A DNA stretch of 64,000 nt from Oscillospiraceae bacterium (GTDB lineage Bacteria > Bacillota > Clostridia > Oscillospirales > Oscillospiraceae). The position numbers and the translations under genes are program-made. Shown here in pieces: positions 43,772-52,132 of this stretch. The stretch is taken from assembly GCA_902791215.1 (NCBI GenBank), contig CADAUZ010000001.1:24001-88000 (forward strand). Direction: 5' to 3'. Numbering within the stretch: position 1 is the stretch's first letter; each line of letters opens with the position of its first letter. The notes under the pieces are model-generated. The model worked only from the letters and a program-made list of their open reading frames with translations. It was not told the origin of the DNA and did no database searches.

Positions 43772-45621
43772 TCGTTTACCTGCGCTTTCTTGTTTTCAGT
43801 AATCTGTCCTGTACTTCCCGCCGGTCGCCGACTTGCTCCCGGTCTGCCCTTGTATTCCAAACACAGCATGGTCAGGTCGTCAAACTGCGTGGCCTCGCCG
43901 GTAAAGGCATCCACGTCCGCTTTGACCCCCTCCAGGATGTGCTTTGGGTCTTTCTCTGCGTTTTTGTTAAGTGCGGCCTCCATGCGTTCCATGCCGTAGA
44001 AGGCGCCCTCTGCATTATTGGCTTCGGGCACGCCGTCGGTATAGACGAAGACGGCATCGCCCGGCATCATCTTGATCTCATAGTCCCGGTATTTGGATTT
44101 TGCAAGCGCCCCAACCACGAGGCCGTGTTGGTCCTTATAGACACGAAATACTCCGTCAGTCCCCCGGACCACCGGGTACTCGTGCCCTGCGTTTGTGCAT
44201 GTGAGCACGCCTGTCTCCAGATCCAGGATGCCGAGCCACACGGTGACGAACATCCTGCTCTTGTTGTTCTTGCAGATCTCCGCGTTCACCGCGCCGAGAA
44301 TCTCACTCGGGCTGCCGCCCAGTTGAGCACGGTAATTTATGAGGATCTTGGAGGACATCATGAACAGCGCCGCCGGGACCCCCTTGTCGGACACATCCGC
44401 AATCAGCACCGCAAGGTGGCCCTCGTCGATGAGGAAGAAATCATAGAAATCCCCACCCACCTCTTTGGCGGGCGTCATGCTGGCATAGAGATCAAATTCG
44501 TCCCGGTCGGGAAAGGCCGGGAAAATACTCGGCAGCATGGATTCCTGGATCTGGGACGCGGTGCGCAGCTCGGTGCTGACGCGCTCCTTCTCTGCGGTGG
44601 CCCGGGTCAGGTTCTCGGTGTAATCCACGATGCGGTTTTCCATGGAGCGTATCTCGTGATAGAGGTCCGTGACCTCGTCATTGCCCGGGATATCCAGCTT
44701 GATGACATCCTCCTTGGTGAAGGCCCGGTCCTCCTTGGCAAAGCAGGTGGCGGCCTCGGCAAGCTCTCGCAGGGGCTTGACGGCGGTGCGCTGGAGAACC
44801 GCCACGCTGACGGCGATCGCGCCCGCCAGCAGGATCGCCATAAAGACGAGGCTCTGCCTGAGGAAGGAATAGCGCTCGCCGATGATGTCGGTCATGTTGA
44901 TGTCAACACCCGCGACCGCGACAGGGTTCTTCGTTTCCCAGTCAATCACCGGTTCGATCGCGGTGAGCAGCCATCCGAAGTCGGAGTGGTAAACGATCGG
45001 CGGGACGCTGACGTTCCCCTCGTATTCCTCAAATTCCGGGATCGGCTGCTCGATGGTGCCGATATAGTACATGTTTTCGTCAAGGTCAACGATGTTGTAT
45101 GTGACCTGGCCCTCACAGTACTGGTAATATGCGGCGTCAACGTCAAAGTATTCCTTGATCCCGAGAAGGCCGGTGAGGAAATCCTCGTAATCATCCAGAA
45201 GCGTCCAGGAAACCTCCTGCTCACTCTCCGCGCCCTCCCGGAGCGCTTCGTTCTCCGTATCGCCGTTTTCGGAGAGGTATTCATAGAAACTCGGCTGACT
45301 GCGCATCCAGTTCCCGATCAGCGTTTCGTCATTTAAGGTTCGCGCGCGCTTTTGTACCTCCCGAAACTCATCTGTGTTGACTTTATCCCAGAAGTACATC
45401 AGCATATCACCCGTCACGTTGTTGGCACACGCCTCCGCCGCGCGCTGGACGGTCCGGTTGTATTTGTCGTCGACCCGCTGGCAGAATATATAATAGCTGA
45501 TCGCCGTCAGGCCCGCCGCGACAAGCAGCATGCTGCAGATCACAAGCGCGCTCAGCTTTACCTGCATGCTTACCCGGCGCGGCTGTTTCTCCTGCTCTAA
45601 CGGTTTACTTGTCTTTTCCAT
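43768..45621 (-). CDS. Membrane SpoIIE/RsbU-like PP2C serine phosphatase with extracellular sensor
   Basis: A 617-aa receptor phosphatase. Membrane helices at 23-45 and 256-277 bracket an extracellular sensor of about 210 residues ending FGWLLTAIEPVIDWE and GVDINMTDI. HAMP (278-330) and a coiled coil (to about 362) lead to the PP2C domain with VGGDFYDFF (metal ligands Asp391/Asp394), ADVSDKGVPAALFM and FDDLTMLCL. By analogy with RsbU/SpoIIE it would dephosphorylate the STAS protein encoded two genes upstream, thereby freeing the partner of the RsbW-like kinase. It lies 4 nt after the kinase gene and overlaps the protease gene by 4 nt. Confidence 0.92.
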   Translation of the reverse strand: MEKTSKPLEQEKQPRRVSMQVKLSALVICSMLLVAAGLTAISYYIFCQRVDDKYNRTVQRAAEACANNVTGDMLMYFWDKVNTDEFREVQKRARTLNDETLIGNWMRSQPSFYEYLSENGDTENEALREGAESEQEVSWTLLDDYEDFLTGLLGIKEYFDVDAAYYQYCEGQVTYNIVDLDENMYYIGTIEQPIPEFEEYEGNVSVPPIVYHSDFGWLLTAIEPVIDWETKNPVAVAGVDINMTDIIGERYSFLRQSLVFMAILLAGAIAVSVAVLQRTAVKPLRELAEAATCFAKEDRAFTKEDVIKLDIPGNDEVTDLYHEIRSMENRIVDYTENLTRATAEKERVSTELRTASQIQESMLPSIFPAFPDRDEFDLYASMTPAKEVGGDFYDFFLIDEGHLAVLIADVSDKGVPAALFMMSSKILINYRAQLGGSPSEILGAVNAEICKNNKSRMFVTVWLGILDLETGVLTCTNAGHEYPVVRGTDGVFRVYKDQHGLVVGALAKSKYRDYEIKMMPGDAVFVYTDGVPEANNAEGAFYGMERMEAALNKNAEKDPKHILEGVKADVDAFTGEATQFDDLTMLCLEYKGRPGASRRPAGSTGQITENKKAQVNE

Positions 45622-45625
45622 GGCG

Positions 45626-46033
45626 TTACAGAACTTTCCTGATGGTCAGGATGTTCTTCCCTTCCCTGTACTCATAGCGGACATCGTCCATGCTCTTTTT
45701 GACCATGTAGATGCCGAGTCCCCCGATCTTACGGTCTCTGGCAGAGAGCGTGGTATCCGGGTCGCTTCTCTCGAGGGGATTGAAGGGCCTGCCCCCATCC
45801 GTGAAAGTGATGGAAACAATGCGCGGTTCACGCTGCGTCTCCATCGCCACGGTCACCTCGCCGCCGTCATCGTCAAAGCCGTATTTGGCAATGTTGCTGT
45901 ACAGCTCGTCGATGGCAATGTCGATCTGGGCCTTTGTCTTGAGCGCGCAGCCCATGCGCTCAAGCTCCCGGTTGACAAATTCGATGATCGCCGGGATATT
46001 TGTCTGTCTCGCGGACAATGTCAATTCTTTCAT
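45626..46033 (-). CDS. RsbW/SpoIIAB-like anti-sigma-factor serine kinase
   Basis: A 135-aa GHKL ATPase. The N-box is AIDELYSNIAKYG, the G1 box TFTDGGRPFNPL and the G2 box KIGGLGIYMVKKSMDDV. These proteins phosphorylate a STAS antagonist and hold a target protein, usually a sigma factor, inactive. The start at 46033 (MKELTLSARQTN) is supported by GGAGG at 9-nt spacing. No sigma factor is encoded in the operon, so the held target must be elsewhere or be a non-sigma protein. It is placed between its presumed antagonist and phosphatase. Confidence 0.92.
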   Translation of the reverse strand: MKELTLSARQTNIPAIIEFVNRELERMGCALKTKAQIDIAIDELYSNIAKYGFDDDGGEVTVAMETQREPRIVSITFTDGGRPFNPLERSDPDTTLSARDRKIGGLGIYMVKKSMDDVRYEYREGKNILTIRKVL

Positions 46034-46071
46034 CCGCCGCACCCTCCGTATATTTGCGGGCACGCGGCCAG

Positions 46072-46374
46072 TCAGACAATGTTCATGATTTCAAGAAAAC
46101 CGGTCACGTCGAACACATCGTGAATGATGTCATTGACATTGCGAAGCTCCATCTTCTTGCCCTGATCCTCCAGCGTCTGCTCGAAGGTGAGCAGCACGCG
46201 CAGACCGGCCGAGGAAATGTAGTCGAGCTTTTCACAGTCCAGCTTCAGCTCGGAGATGCCGTCGAGCATCGGCTCCACTTCCTTCTGGAATTCCGGCGCG
46301 GTATTGGTGTCCAGGCGCCCGTCCAGCGCGACGTCGAGGATGCCGTTTTCGAGCTTCTTCGTGATATTGAGCAT
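46072..46374 (-). CDS. STAS-domain anti-anti-sigma factor (RsbV/SpoIIAA-like)
   Basis: A 100-aa STAS protein with the phosphorylation site region LDYISSAGLRVLLTF (Ser54/Ser55; the second Ser is the usual target). In the dephosphorylated state it would bind the RsbW-like kinase and release that kinase's target. The spacing to the kinase gene is 38 nt. GGAGGG precedes the ATG. The three-protein set STAS, kinase and phosphatase is complete. Confidence 0.93.
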   Translation of the reverse strand: MLNITKKLENGILDVALDGRLDTNTAPEFQKEVEPMLDGISELKLDCEKLDYISSAGLRVLLTFEQTLEDQGKKMELRNVNDIIHDVFDVTGFLEIMNIV

Positions 46375-46401
46375 GGTGTTTCCCTCCTGAAAATGACTGA
46401 T

Positions 46402-47739
46402 TTATAAATACTGATACTTGGAACGATATTTATTCAAGGCATACGCCGTGACAAAGGCGCTCAGAAGCTCCGCCGCCGGGCAGGCGCTCCAGAGTCCCGG
46501 GCCGCCGAAGAGAGCCGTCAGGCCATAGAGGCAGCAGCTGAGGATCACAAAGGAGCGGATGAAGGACAGAAGTCCCGACACGACGCCGTTTCCGAAGGCG
46601 GTGAACAGCCCGGAGCCGAAGACATTGAAGCCCATGAGCAGGCACGCCGGCAGCATGATCAGATAGCCGAGGGAGGCGATGCGGTAAAACTCCGTCCCCT
46701 CCTTGAAGAAGATCCCGACCATAAAGCCGCGCAGCACGAACAGCAGCATCATCGTGACAACGCCGAAGATCAGGTTCCACCAGATGCTCAGGCGGAAAAC
46801 ACGCTTTCGCATCTCCACATTCCCGCTGCCGTAGTGGAAGGAAAATACCGGCTCCACGGCGGAGGTATAGCCCATGAAGACCATGGAGATCAGCACCTGC
46901 ACATAGGTGATCACCGCCAGCGCGCTCACGCCGACTTCGCCATAGCAGCGGTAGGCCAGATGGTTCATGAACAGGACCGTGATGCCCTCGGCCAGATTGG
47001 AGATCATGTCGGACGAGCCGTTGAAGCAGATGCCGCCGATCTCCTTCATGTCGGGCTTTGCAAGCTCCAGATGGTAGGAGCTTTTTCGCGCGATGATGTA
47101 AAACCACACGGCGTAGACGATCGTGCTGCAATAGCCGATCACGGTAGCCAGCGCCGCCCCGCGTATGCCCATGTGAAGCTTTGCCATGAAGACATAGTCG
47201 AGCACACAGTTTAGCACGCCGCCGATCATGATGACAATCGCCGCCACCACGGTTTTTCCCTCGCCGATGATGAGGATGCCAAGCTCAGACTGCAGAAGGA
47301 TCGCAAGGGAAAAGGTGCTCAGCGTCATATAGTAGGGGCGCAGGTACTCAATATTTCCGTCGGTCGCGCCGCACAAGCGCATGATCGGGTCGGCAAAGAT
47401 CAGGCACACCGCCGTAAAGACGATGCCGCAGATCACCGTAAAAGTCATCACGCGCGAGAAGGTTTGGCCCGCCTCTTTGCGTTTGCCTTCGCCGACCTTG
47501 CGGACGATGACGGCATTGCCGCCGGTGCCGATCATGATGCCGACGGCGATGAAAAGGCTGATGATGGGATAATAGAGGTTGACGGCGCTGATGGCCAGCT
47601 CGCCGACATAGCGCTCGATAAACAGCCCGTCCACCATCTGATACACCCCGATGAAGACAAAGGTGAAGATGCTGGGGGCCACAAATTTCAGCAGTGACCA
47701 GAAGGTAAACTCCTGGGAAAGCTCTTTTTCCTGGTCCAT
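46402..47739 (-). CDS. MATE-family efflux transporter
   Basis: Membrane exporter of 445 aa with about 12 helices in two similar halves (LLKFVAPSIFTFVFIGVYQM; GTGGNAVIVRKVGEGKRKEA; MGYTSAVEPVFSFHYGSGNV). MATE proteins exchange organic cations, drugs or metabolites for Na+ or H+. It starts 6 nt after the NRPS stop, so it is the probable exporter of the NRPS product. The exported compound is not known. Confidence 0.9.
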   Translation of the reverse strand: MDQEKELSQEFTFWSLLKFVAPSIFTFVFIGVYQMVDGLFIERYVGELAISAVNLYYPIISLFIAVGIMIGTGGNAVIVRKVGEGKRKEAGQTFSRVMTFTVICGIVFTAVCLIFADPIMRLCGATDGNIEYLRPYYMTLSTFSLAILLQSELGILIIGEGKTVVAAIVIMIGGVLNCVLDYVFMAKLHMGIRGAALATVIGYCSTIVYAVWFYIIARKSSYHLELAKPDMKEIGGICFNGSSDMISNLAEGITVLFMNHLAYRCYGEVGVSALAVITYVQVLISMVFMGYTSAVEPVFSFHYGSGNVEMRKRVFRLSIWWNLIFGVVTMMLLFVLRGFMVGIFFKEGTEFYRIASLGYLIMLPACLLMGFNVFGSGLFTAFGNGVVSGLLSFIRSFVILSCCLYGLTALFGGPGLWSACPAAELLSAFVTAYALNKYRSKYQYL

Positions 47740-47745
47740 GGCCGT

Positions 47746-50736
47746 TTACTTCTTTCTGCTGAAGATGCCCGCGATGGTCTTGAAGAAGTTCTTATGGTCG
47801 TCGAGCTTCTCCCTGATCTCGCCGATGGTCACGTCCGCCTGGGAGTTGTGGGTCACGAGCGCCTGGGCAAGCTTCACGTAGATGTCCTTGAAGCGCTCCA
47901 TGCTCTCCTCCTTGTAGAGGGAGGCGGCAAAGTCGATCATCAGGGTCAGCCCGTCGGCCCCGTCGAGGATCTCCATATCCAGGATGGTCTGGGAGGCCGC
48001 CTGGTTCTGGCGGATGTCCACCATCTCCACGTCAAAGCCCTCCTTGCCGCCCATGTCGCGGATGTCCTGCTGATAGAGAAGGTAGGCGCACTCGCTCTCC
48101 CCCGCCTGGTTGCGGCTGTCGACATAGGGGTAGCAGCTGTGCTCGATGCCCTTCTGCACCTGCTCGTGCACATCGGCAAAAACGTTGCGCAGGGTGTCCC
48201 GGTCCTTGAAGCGGATGCCGATGGGCAGATCGCGGAACAGAAGACCCACGGTGGTCATGTTCTCCATATCCTCGCGCCCGTTGTATATCCAGGAGATCTT
48301 CACGTCGGGTGTATGGTTGTAGATGGAGATGGCGAGCGCCGCCACCGTGATGAAAAACTCGTTGCGGCTGATCTTATACGCCTTCTCCATGGCGTTCATC
48401 TGGGGCTGGAGGATGCCGAGGGGCGCAAAAAGCTCGCCCATCTCGTTGTCTCTCGATTCGTGGTCGGTCTGCGGGAAGCAGGACCATTGGACCCGGTCAT
48501 AGCGCTTTTCAAAGTAGCGGCGGCTCTCCTCATAGAAGGCGGAGTTCACCGCGTCTTCACGGCGCTGGAGCATGAGATAATAGAAGTCGGGGTCGGTCTC
48601 AAGGCCCAGATAGGTCTTGCCGATATCGTTCATGAAAACCTTGAGGGACGTGCCGTCAAAGACGGAGTGGTGCACGTCAAAGAAGACATAGCCCGCCTTT
48701 TCGGTCTCGAACACTCTGCAGCGGCAGAGCCTGCCGCCCACGATCTTGAAGGGATAGACCAGCGTATCGCGCACATAGCGCAGCTCAAACTCGGTGAGCT
48801 TTTCCACACGGATGTCCCAAAGCTCCTCCGGATGGTAGCTCTGCACGAGCTCGCGGTCCCGGTTCCAGGAAAACTTCGTCAGCAGGGCCGGATGGTGGGA
48901 AATGACGGCCTTGAGCGTCTCGGCCATCTTCTCCATGTCGATGGCGTCCTTGTCAAGCTTCATCATGGAGTAGAGGTTATACATCGTGGAGTTCGGGGTA
49001 TAGAGCTGATAGTCCACCATATAGAGCTGCTCGGTAGTGAGGGGGTGCTCTTTTTCACGGGCCTCCTTCTCCTTCACCTCGGGCGCGACACCGTCGTTCT
49101 GGGCAAGGCTGTCCATATAGAGCTTTGCGATCTTCTCCGGCGTGCGGCCGCGGAAGATGAGTCCCGCGTTCAGGCCCTCGAGGGCGCACCTTGTCACAAC
49201 GTCAATAGAGCCGAGGGAGTCGCCGCCCATCTCGTAGAAATCGTCCTCGATGCCGACCCGGTTGAGGCCAAGGACCTGAGCCATCGCCGCGCAGATCGTC
49301 TTCTCGACATCGTTTGTCGGGGCGACATAGCTGCTCTGGAAGTCCTTCGCGTCCGGCGCTGGCAGGGCCTTGCGGTCAAGCTTGCCGCTTGCCTTGAGGG
49401 GAATGCTCTCGATCTTCATGAAGTAGGCCGGGATCATGTAATAGGGCAGACGCTTTAAAAGCTCCTCGCGCAGGGCCGACGGGTCAAACTTCACATCCGC
49501 CGTGTAGTAAGCGCACAGGTAGCTCTTGCCCTCCTCCTCAAAGCCGCGGGCCGCGCACCAGTCGATATTGAGGGCCTGCTTGACGGCGGCTTCGATCTCG
49601 GCGGGCTCAATGCGGTTGCCGTTGATCTTGATCATGTCGCCGCTGCGTCCGAGCAGGACATAGTTGCCGTTTTCGTCCTTCGCGGCCAGGTCCCCCGTGT
49701 GGTAGACGCCGTTTACGAAGGCCCTTGCGGTCTCTTCGGGGAGGTTTATGTAGCCGCGCACATAGGGGTTCGTAAAGCAGAGCTCGCCCGTCTCGCCGTC
49801 GGCGACCTCTTTGCCGTCCTCGCCGATGAGCGTGATCTCCGTCTCCACCTGGGGCTTGCCGATGGGGCAGGTCTCATAGGGCTTGTCGATCTTGAAAAAG
49901 CCCACGGCAAAGCCGCTCTCGCTGCAGGCGTATATATTGATGAGGTCGAGGTTTTTGTTGTAGAGATTGTTGGCGGGCTCGCTGCCCACAAACAGCATGC
50001 GCAGGAAGGGGCCGGTATTGTTGCCGATCTTGCGCACATAGGACGGGGTCAGGAATGTGATGGTGATGCGCTTGGAGAGGAAGAACTTCGCCAGCGCCGC
50101 CGTGTTTTTAATGGTCGAATAGGACACGATATAGTTCTTGCCGCAATAGACATTCAAAGCCGAGAGGATGACGATGACGGTGGCAACGAAGTTCATCGGG
50201 GCCAGGGTCGCAAGTCTGTCCTTCTCGGTGAAGGGTACCACGCCGTCGATGCGGATGGAGTCGATGGCGCGCTGCAGATTGCCGTACTCATGCAGCACGC
50301 CCTTGGGGTTTCCTGTGGTGCCGGAGGTATAGATCGCGTAGGCCGCGTCATGCTCGTCCGGCTCCTCGTGGCCCTGTAGGGGTGTTACACGCATGATGTC
50401 GTCCCAGTTGTCGGCGCTGATCTCCTGCTTGCAGCCGCAGTCCGTACGGATATACTGAATGCGCTCGGGGGCGTAGGTGTCCTCCACCAGCGCCCAGGCC
50501 GCTCCCGCTTTCCAGACGCCGATCATGGCAATCACCGGCAGCACGCCGCGCGGCAGGTCGATGAGCACGAAGTCCTCCCGCCCGATTTTGTTCTCCTTCA
50601 GCCATGCGTAGACACGGCCCGACATATCGTCCAGCTGTGCGTAGGTAATGCCCTTGGAATGCAGATCGTCAAAGAGGATCGGCGCGCCGGGGTTCTGTTC
50701 GGTATACTGCTGAAGCTTATCAATAATTGTTTGCAT
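47746..50736 (-). CDS. Stand-alone nonribosomal peptide synthetase, domain order A-PCP-C
   Basis: A 996-aa, single-module synthetase. The adenylation domain (1-460) has YTSGTTGNPKG (136-146), GELCFTNPYVRGYI, YHTGDL, and the A10 Lys in GKLDRKAL (about 451-458). The carrier domain has the phosphopantetheine Ser507 in DFYEMGGDSLGSI. The C-terminal condensation domain (565-990) has an intact HHSVFDG (689-695). There is no thioesterase or reductase, and C is last rather than first. The usual amino-acid-binding Asp of A domains aligns with Val184 (PMNFVATVIVI). The start at 50736 (MQTIIDK) follows GGAG by 8 nt. It opens the operon with the MATE exporter. Confidence 0.9.
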   Translation of the reverse strand: MQTIIDKLQQYTEQNPGAPILFDDLHSKGITYAQLDDMSGRVYAWLKENKIGREDFVLIDLPRGVLPVIAMIGVWKAGAAWALVEDTYAPERIQYIRTDCGCKQEISADNWDDIMRVTPLQGHEEPDEHDAAYAIYTSGTTGNPKGVLHEYGNLQRAIDSIRIDGVVPFTEKDRLATLAPMNFVATVIVILSALNVYCGKNYIVSYSTIKNTAALAKFFLSKRITITFLTPSYVRKIGNNTGPFLRMLFVGSEPANNLYNKNLDLINIYACSESGFAVGFFKIDKPYETCPIGKPQVETEITLIGEDGKEVADGETGELCFTNPYVRGYINLPEETARAFVNGVYHTGDLAAKDENGNYVLLGRSGDMIKINGNRIEPAEIEAAVKQALNIDWCAARGFEEEGKSYLCAYYTADVKFDPSALREELLKRLPYYMIPAYFMKIESIPLKASGKLDRKALPAPDAKDFQSSYVAPTNDVEKTICAAMAQVLGLNRVGIEDDFYEMGGDSLGSIDVVTRCALEGLNAGLIFRGRTPEKIAKLYMDSLAQNDGVAPEVKEKEAREKEHPLTTEQLYMVDYQLYTPNSTMYNLYSMMKLDKDAIDMEKMAETLKAVISHHPALLTKFSWNRDRELVQSYHPEELWDIRVEKLTEFELRYVRDTLVYPFKIVGGRLCRCRVFETEKAGYVFFDVHHSVFDGTSLKVFMNDIGKTYLGLETDPDFYYLMLQRREDAVNSAFYEESRRYFEKRYDRVQWSCFPQTDHESRDNEMGELFAPLGILQPQMNAMEKAYKISRNEFFITVAALAISIYNHTPDVKISWIYNGREDMENMTTVGLLFRDLPIGIRFKDRDTLRNVFADVHEQVQKGIEHSCYPYVDSRNQAGESECAYLLYQQDIRDMGGKEGFDVEMVDIRQNQAASQTILDMEILDGADGLTLMIDFAASLYKEESMERFKDIYVKLAQALVTHNSQADVTIGEIREKLDDHKNFFKTIAGIFSRKK

Positions 50737-50776
50737 GAACAATTCTCCAGTCGTTGCATAATTTTCCTAATTTAGT

Positions 50777-50805
50777 ATTTTACCACTGCAAATTCACTCA
50801 TGCAA
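50777..50805 (-). promoter_or_regulatory. Promoter of the NRPS operon
   Basis: On the minus strand TTGCAT (50800-50805), 17-nt spacer, TAAAAT (50777-50782), about 40 nt before the NRPS start. It is the only clear promoter seen ahead of the six-gene operon. Confidence 0.6.
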
Positions 50806-50873
50806 GAGGCGCCGGAAAAGTTATTTTTTATCATACGAAAGCAAACATCCTGTAGCTTGTAAGTCTTATAACG

Positions 50874-50912
50874 TAAAAACTCACCGCCGCGTCCCAAAGA
50901 GGACGCGGCGGT
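50874..50912 (-). terminator. Terminator of the 25-residue peptide gene
   Basis: Perfect 12-bp stem ACCGCCGCGTCC / GGACGCGGCGGT with a 6-nt loop, then GAGTTTTTA on the minus strand, 38 nt after the stop codon. Confidence 0.8.
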
Positions 50913-50950
50913 AAGCCGTTCATATTCTCAGCCGGAAAGGACTGACGAAA

Positions 50951-51028
50951 TCACGCACGCTTGATCAGAATGAAAGCCGCAGCGCAGACGCAGAGACCGC
51001 CGATGACCAGAGCAATAATCTTTTTCAT
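50951..51028 (-). CDS. 25-residue single-helix membrane peptide
   Basis: A short ORF (start ATG 51028, stop TGA 50951) whose product starts MKKIIALVIGG and is one hydrophobic helix with two Cys, ending in IKRA. It has a strong ribosome site (AAAAGGAGG, about 8 nt away), its own consensus promoter and its own terminator, which together make a coding role likely despite the length. It lies between the NRPS operon, whose promoter is 70 nt downstream on the same strand, and an isochorismatase-like gene. Small membrane peptides may be regulators, toxins or subunits; no family was recognised. Confidence 0.6.
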   Translation of the reverse strand: MKKIIALVIGGLCVCAAAFILIKRA

Positions 51029-51067
51029 GTTTGTTCCTCCTTTTGCATTTATTGGATTTCGACATCT

Positions 51068-51096
51068 ATTTTATGACATAAGTGCTTTCCTGTCAA
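51068..51096 (-). promoter_or_regulatory. Promoter of the 25-residue peptide gene
   Basis: Consensus TTGACA (51091-51096), 17-nt spacer, TAAAAT (51068-51073) on the minus strand. One of the best promoter matches in the window. Confidence 0.75.
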
Positions 51097-51102
51097 GTAT
51101 GA

Positions 51103-51131
51103 TTGAAAAGAGAAGCTTTGCATGTTATAAT
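51103..51131 (+). promoter_or_regulatory. Promoter of the isochorismatase-like gene
   Basis: TTGAAA (51103-51108), 17-nt spacer and TATAAT (51126-51131), 55 nt before the ATG at 51186; divergent from the peptide promoter. Confidence 0.75.
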
Positions 51132-51185
51132 CGCTTAACGATACCATCACTTCACTTTCCACTTTATTTTGCGGAGGTCATAGCC

Positions 51186-51713
51186 ATGAGACAGTTTCTT
51201 GTTGTGGTCGATATGCAGAAGGATTTCGTGGACGGCGCGCTCGGCACCAAAGAGGCGCAGGCCATCATCCCCGCGGCAGTTAAAAAGATCCGAGACTGGG
51301 ACGGGGAACTATTTGTCACCTACGATACCCACTTTGAGGACTACCTCGATACTGCTGAGGGAAAGAAGCTGCCGGTCCCCCACTGCATTTACGGAACAGC
51401 AGGCTGGGAGCTCAATGACAAGATCCTTGAGGCCGTGGAGGAAAAGCCCCACGCCAAAATTCAGAAATACACCTTCGGTTCCACCGCTCTCCCGCGTCTG
51501 ATCGCGGAGTTTGCCGACGAGGAGGATTTCAGCCTGGAGCTCATCGGACTATGCACCGATATATGCGTGGTCTCCAACGCCCTGCTGCTCAAGGCCCATT
51601 TTCCCGAGGTTCCCATTTCGGTGGACGCCCGCTGCTGTGCCGGGGTGACACCCGCGCTGCATGAGGCGGCACTGCAGACCATGGCCAGCTGCCAGATCGA
51701 GATCAGACGCTGA
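51186..51713 (+). CDS. Isochorismatase-like (nicotinamidase-type) cysteine hydrolase
   Basis: A 175-aa hydrolase with the triad Asp9 (VVVDMQKDFVDGALG), Lys94 (KIQKYTFGS) and Cys127 (GLCTDICVVSNALL). The metal-type region around HCIYGTAGWELNDKI resembles nicotinamidase PncA-like members. It could deamidate nicotinamide or act on a related amide. The start at 51186 follows CGGAGG. It is monocistronic. Confidence 0.85.
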   Translation: MRQFLVVVDMQKDFVDGALGTKEAQAIIPAAVKKIRDWDGELFVTYDTHFEDYLDTAEGKKLPVPHCIYGTAGWELNDKILEAVEEKPHAKIQKYTFGSTALPRLIAEFADEEDFSLELIGLCTDICVVSNALLLKAHFPEVPISVDARCCAGVTPALHEAALQTMASCQIEIRR

Positions 51714-51780
51714 GAATTTTACTTGTTTAAAACGGAAAAGTTTTTAACATCGGCGGCTCCGGATTCGTTCAAATCATCCC

Positions 51781-51809
51781 TTGACAAGCACGCTTTAAAA
51801 TGCTAAACT
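51781..51809 (+). promoter_or_regulatory. Promoter of the T-box-trpXYZ unit
   Basis: Consensus TTGACA (51781-51786), 17-nt spacer, TAAACT (51804-51809), immediately upstream of the T-box leader. Confidence 0.75.
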
Positions 51810-51816
51810 CCAGCCA

Positions 51817-52100
51817 TAAACCGCAGAGGAAGAGTGAGTAAGCCAGATCTCCTTTCCCGCAGCGAGCCGCCGACGGTGCAAGGGCGGCGGAAAGCGTTTG
51901 GCTGAATGGACTTCCGAGGGCGATCGGAAAGGGTTTTTGCCCGAGTATGTGAGCCGGGGCAGGACTCCCCGTTACCAAAAGCCGGCGTATGACAGTACGC
52001 GTAAAGTGGGCGCAATTATCGCGTCAAGCCGGGTGGCACCGCAGGTTCGTTTATTCGATCCTGTCCCAGCAAAGAAATTTGCAGGGACAGGATTTTTTAC
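51817..52100 (+). promoter_or_regulatory. T-box riboswitch (Trp specifier) upstream of trpXYZ
   Basis: Leader with Stem I (GAGGAAGAGTGAGTAAGCC; GACGGTGCAAGGGCGGC), specifier region GCTGAATGGACTTCCGAG with UGG at 51907-51909, T-box CCGGGTGGCACCGC (about 52029-52042), and terminator ATCCTGTCCC / GGGACAGGAT plus T-run (52058-52098). The UGG in the standard GAA-codon-A setting is clear and specifies tryptophan. It should read through to the importer when tRNA-Trp is uncharged. There is no gene between 51714 and 52132. Confidence 0.93.
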
Positions 52101-52132
52101 TGCCTGTCCCGAAAAGAAAGGAAGCGTTCCCC

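Noticed and set aside
43678-45336. A 552-codon plus-strand frame opposite the PP2C phosphatase
   Set aside because: Antisense shadow without motifs; the phosphatase frame is clearly the coding one.
47794-49458. A 554-codon plus-strand frame inside the NRPS gene
   Set aside because: Antisense shadow of the condensation and carrier domains; no ribosome site, and Leu/His/Val-rich low-information product.
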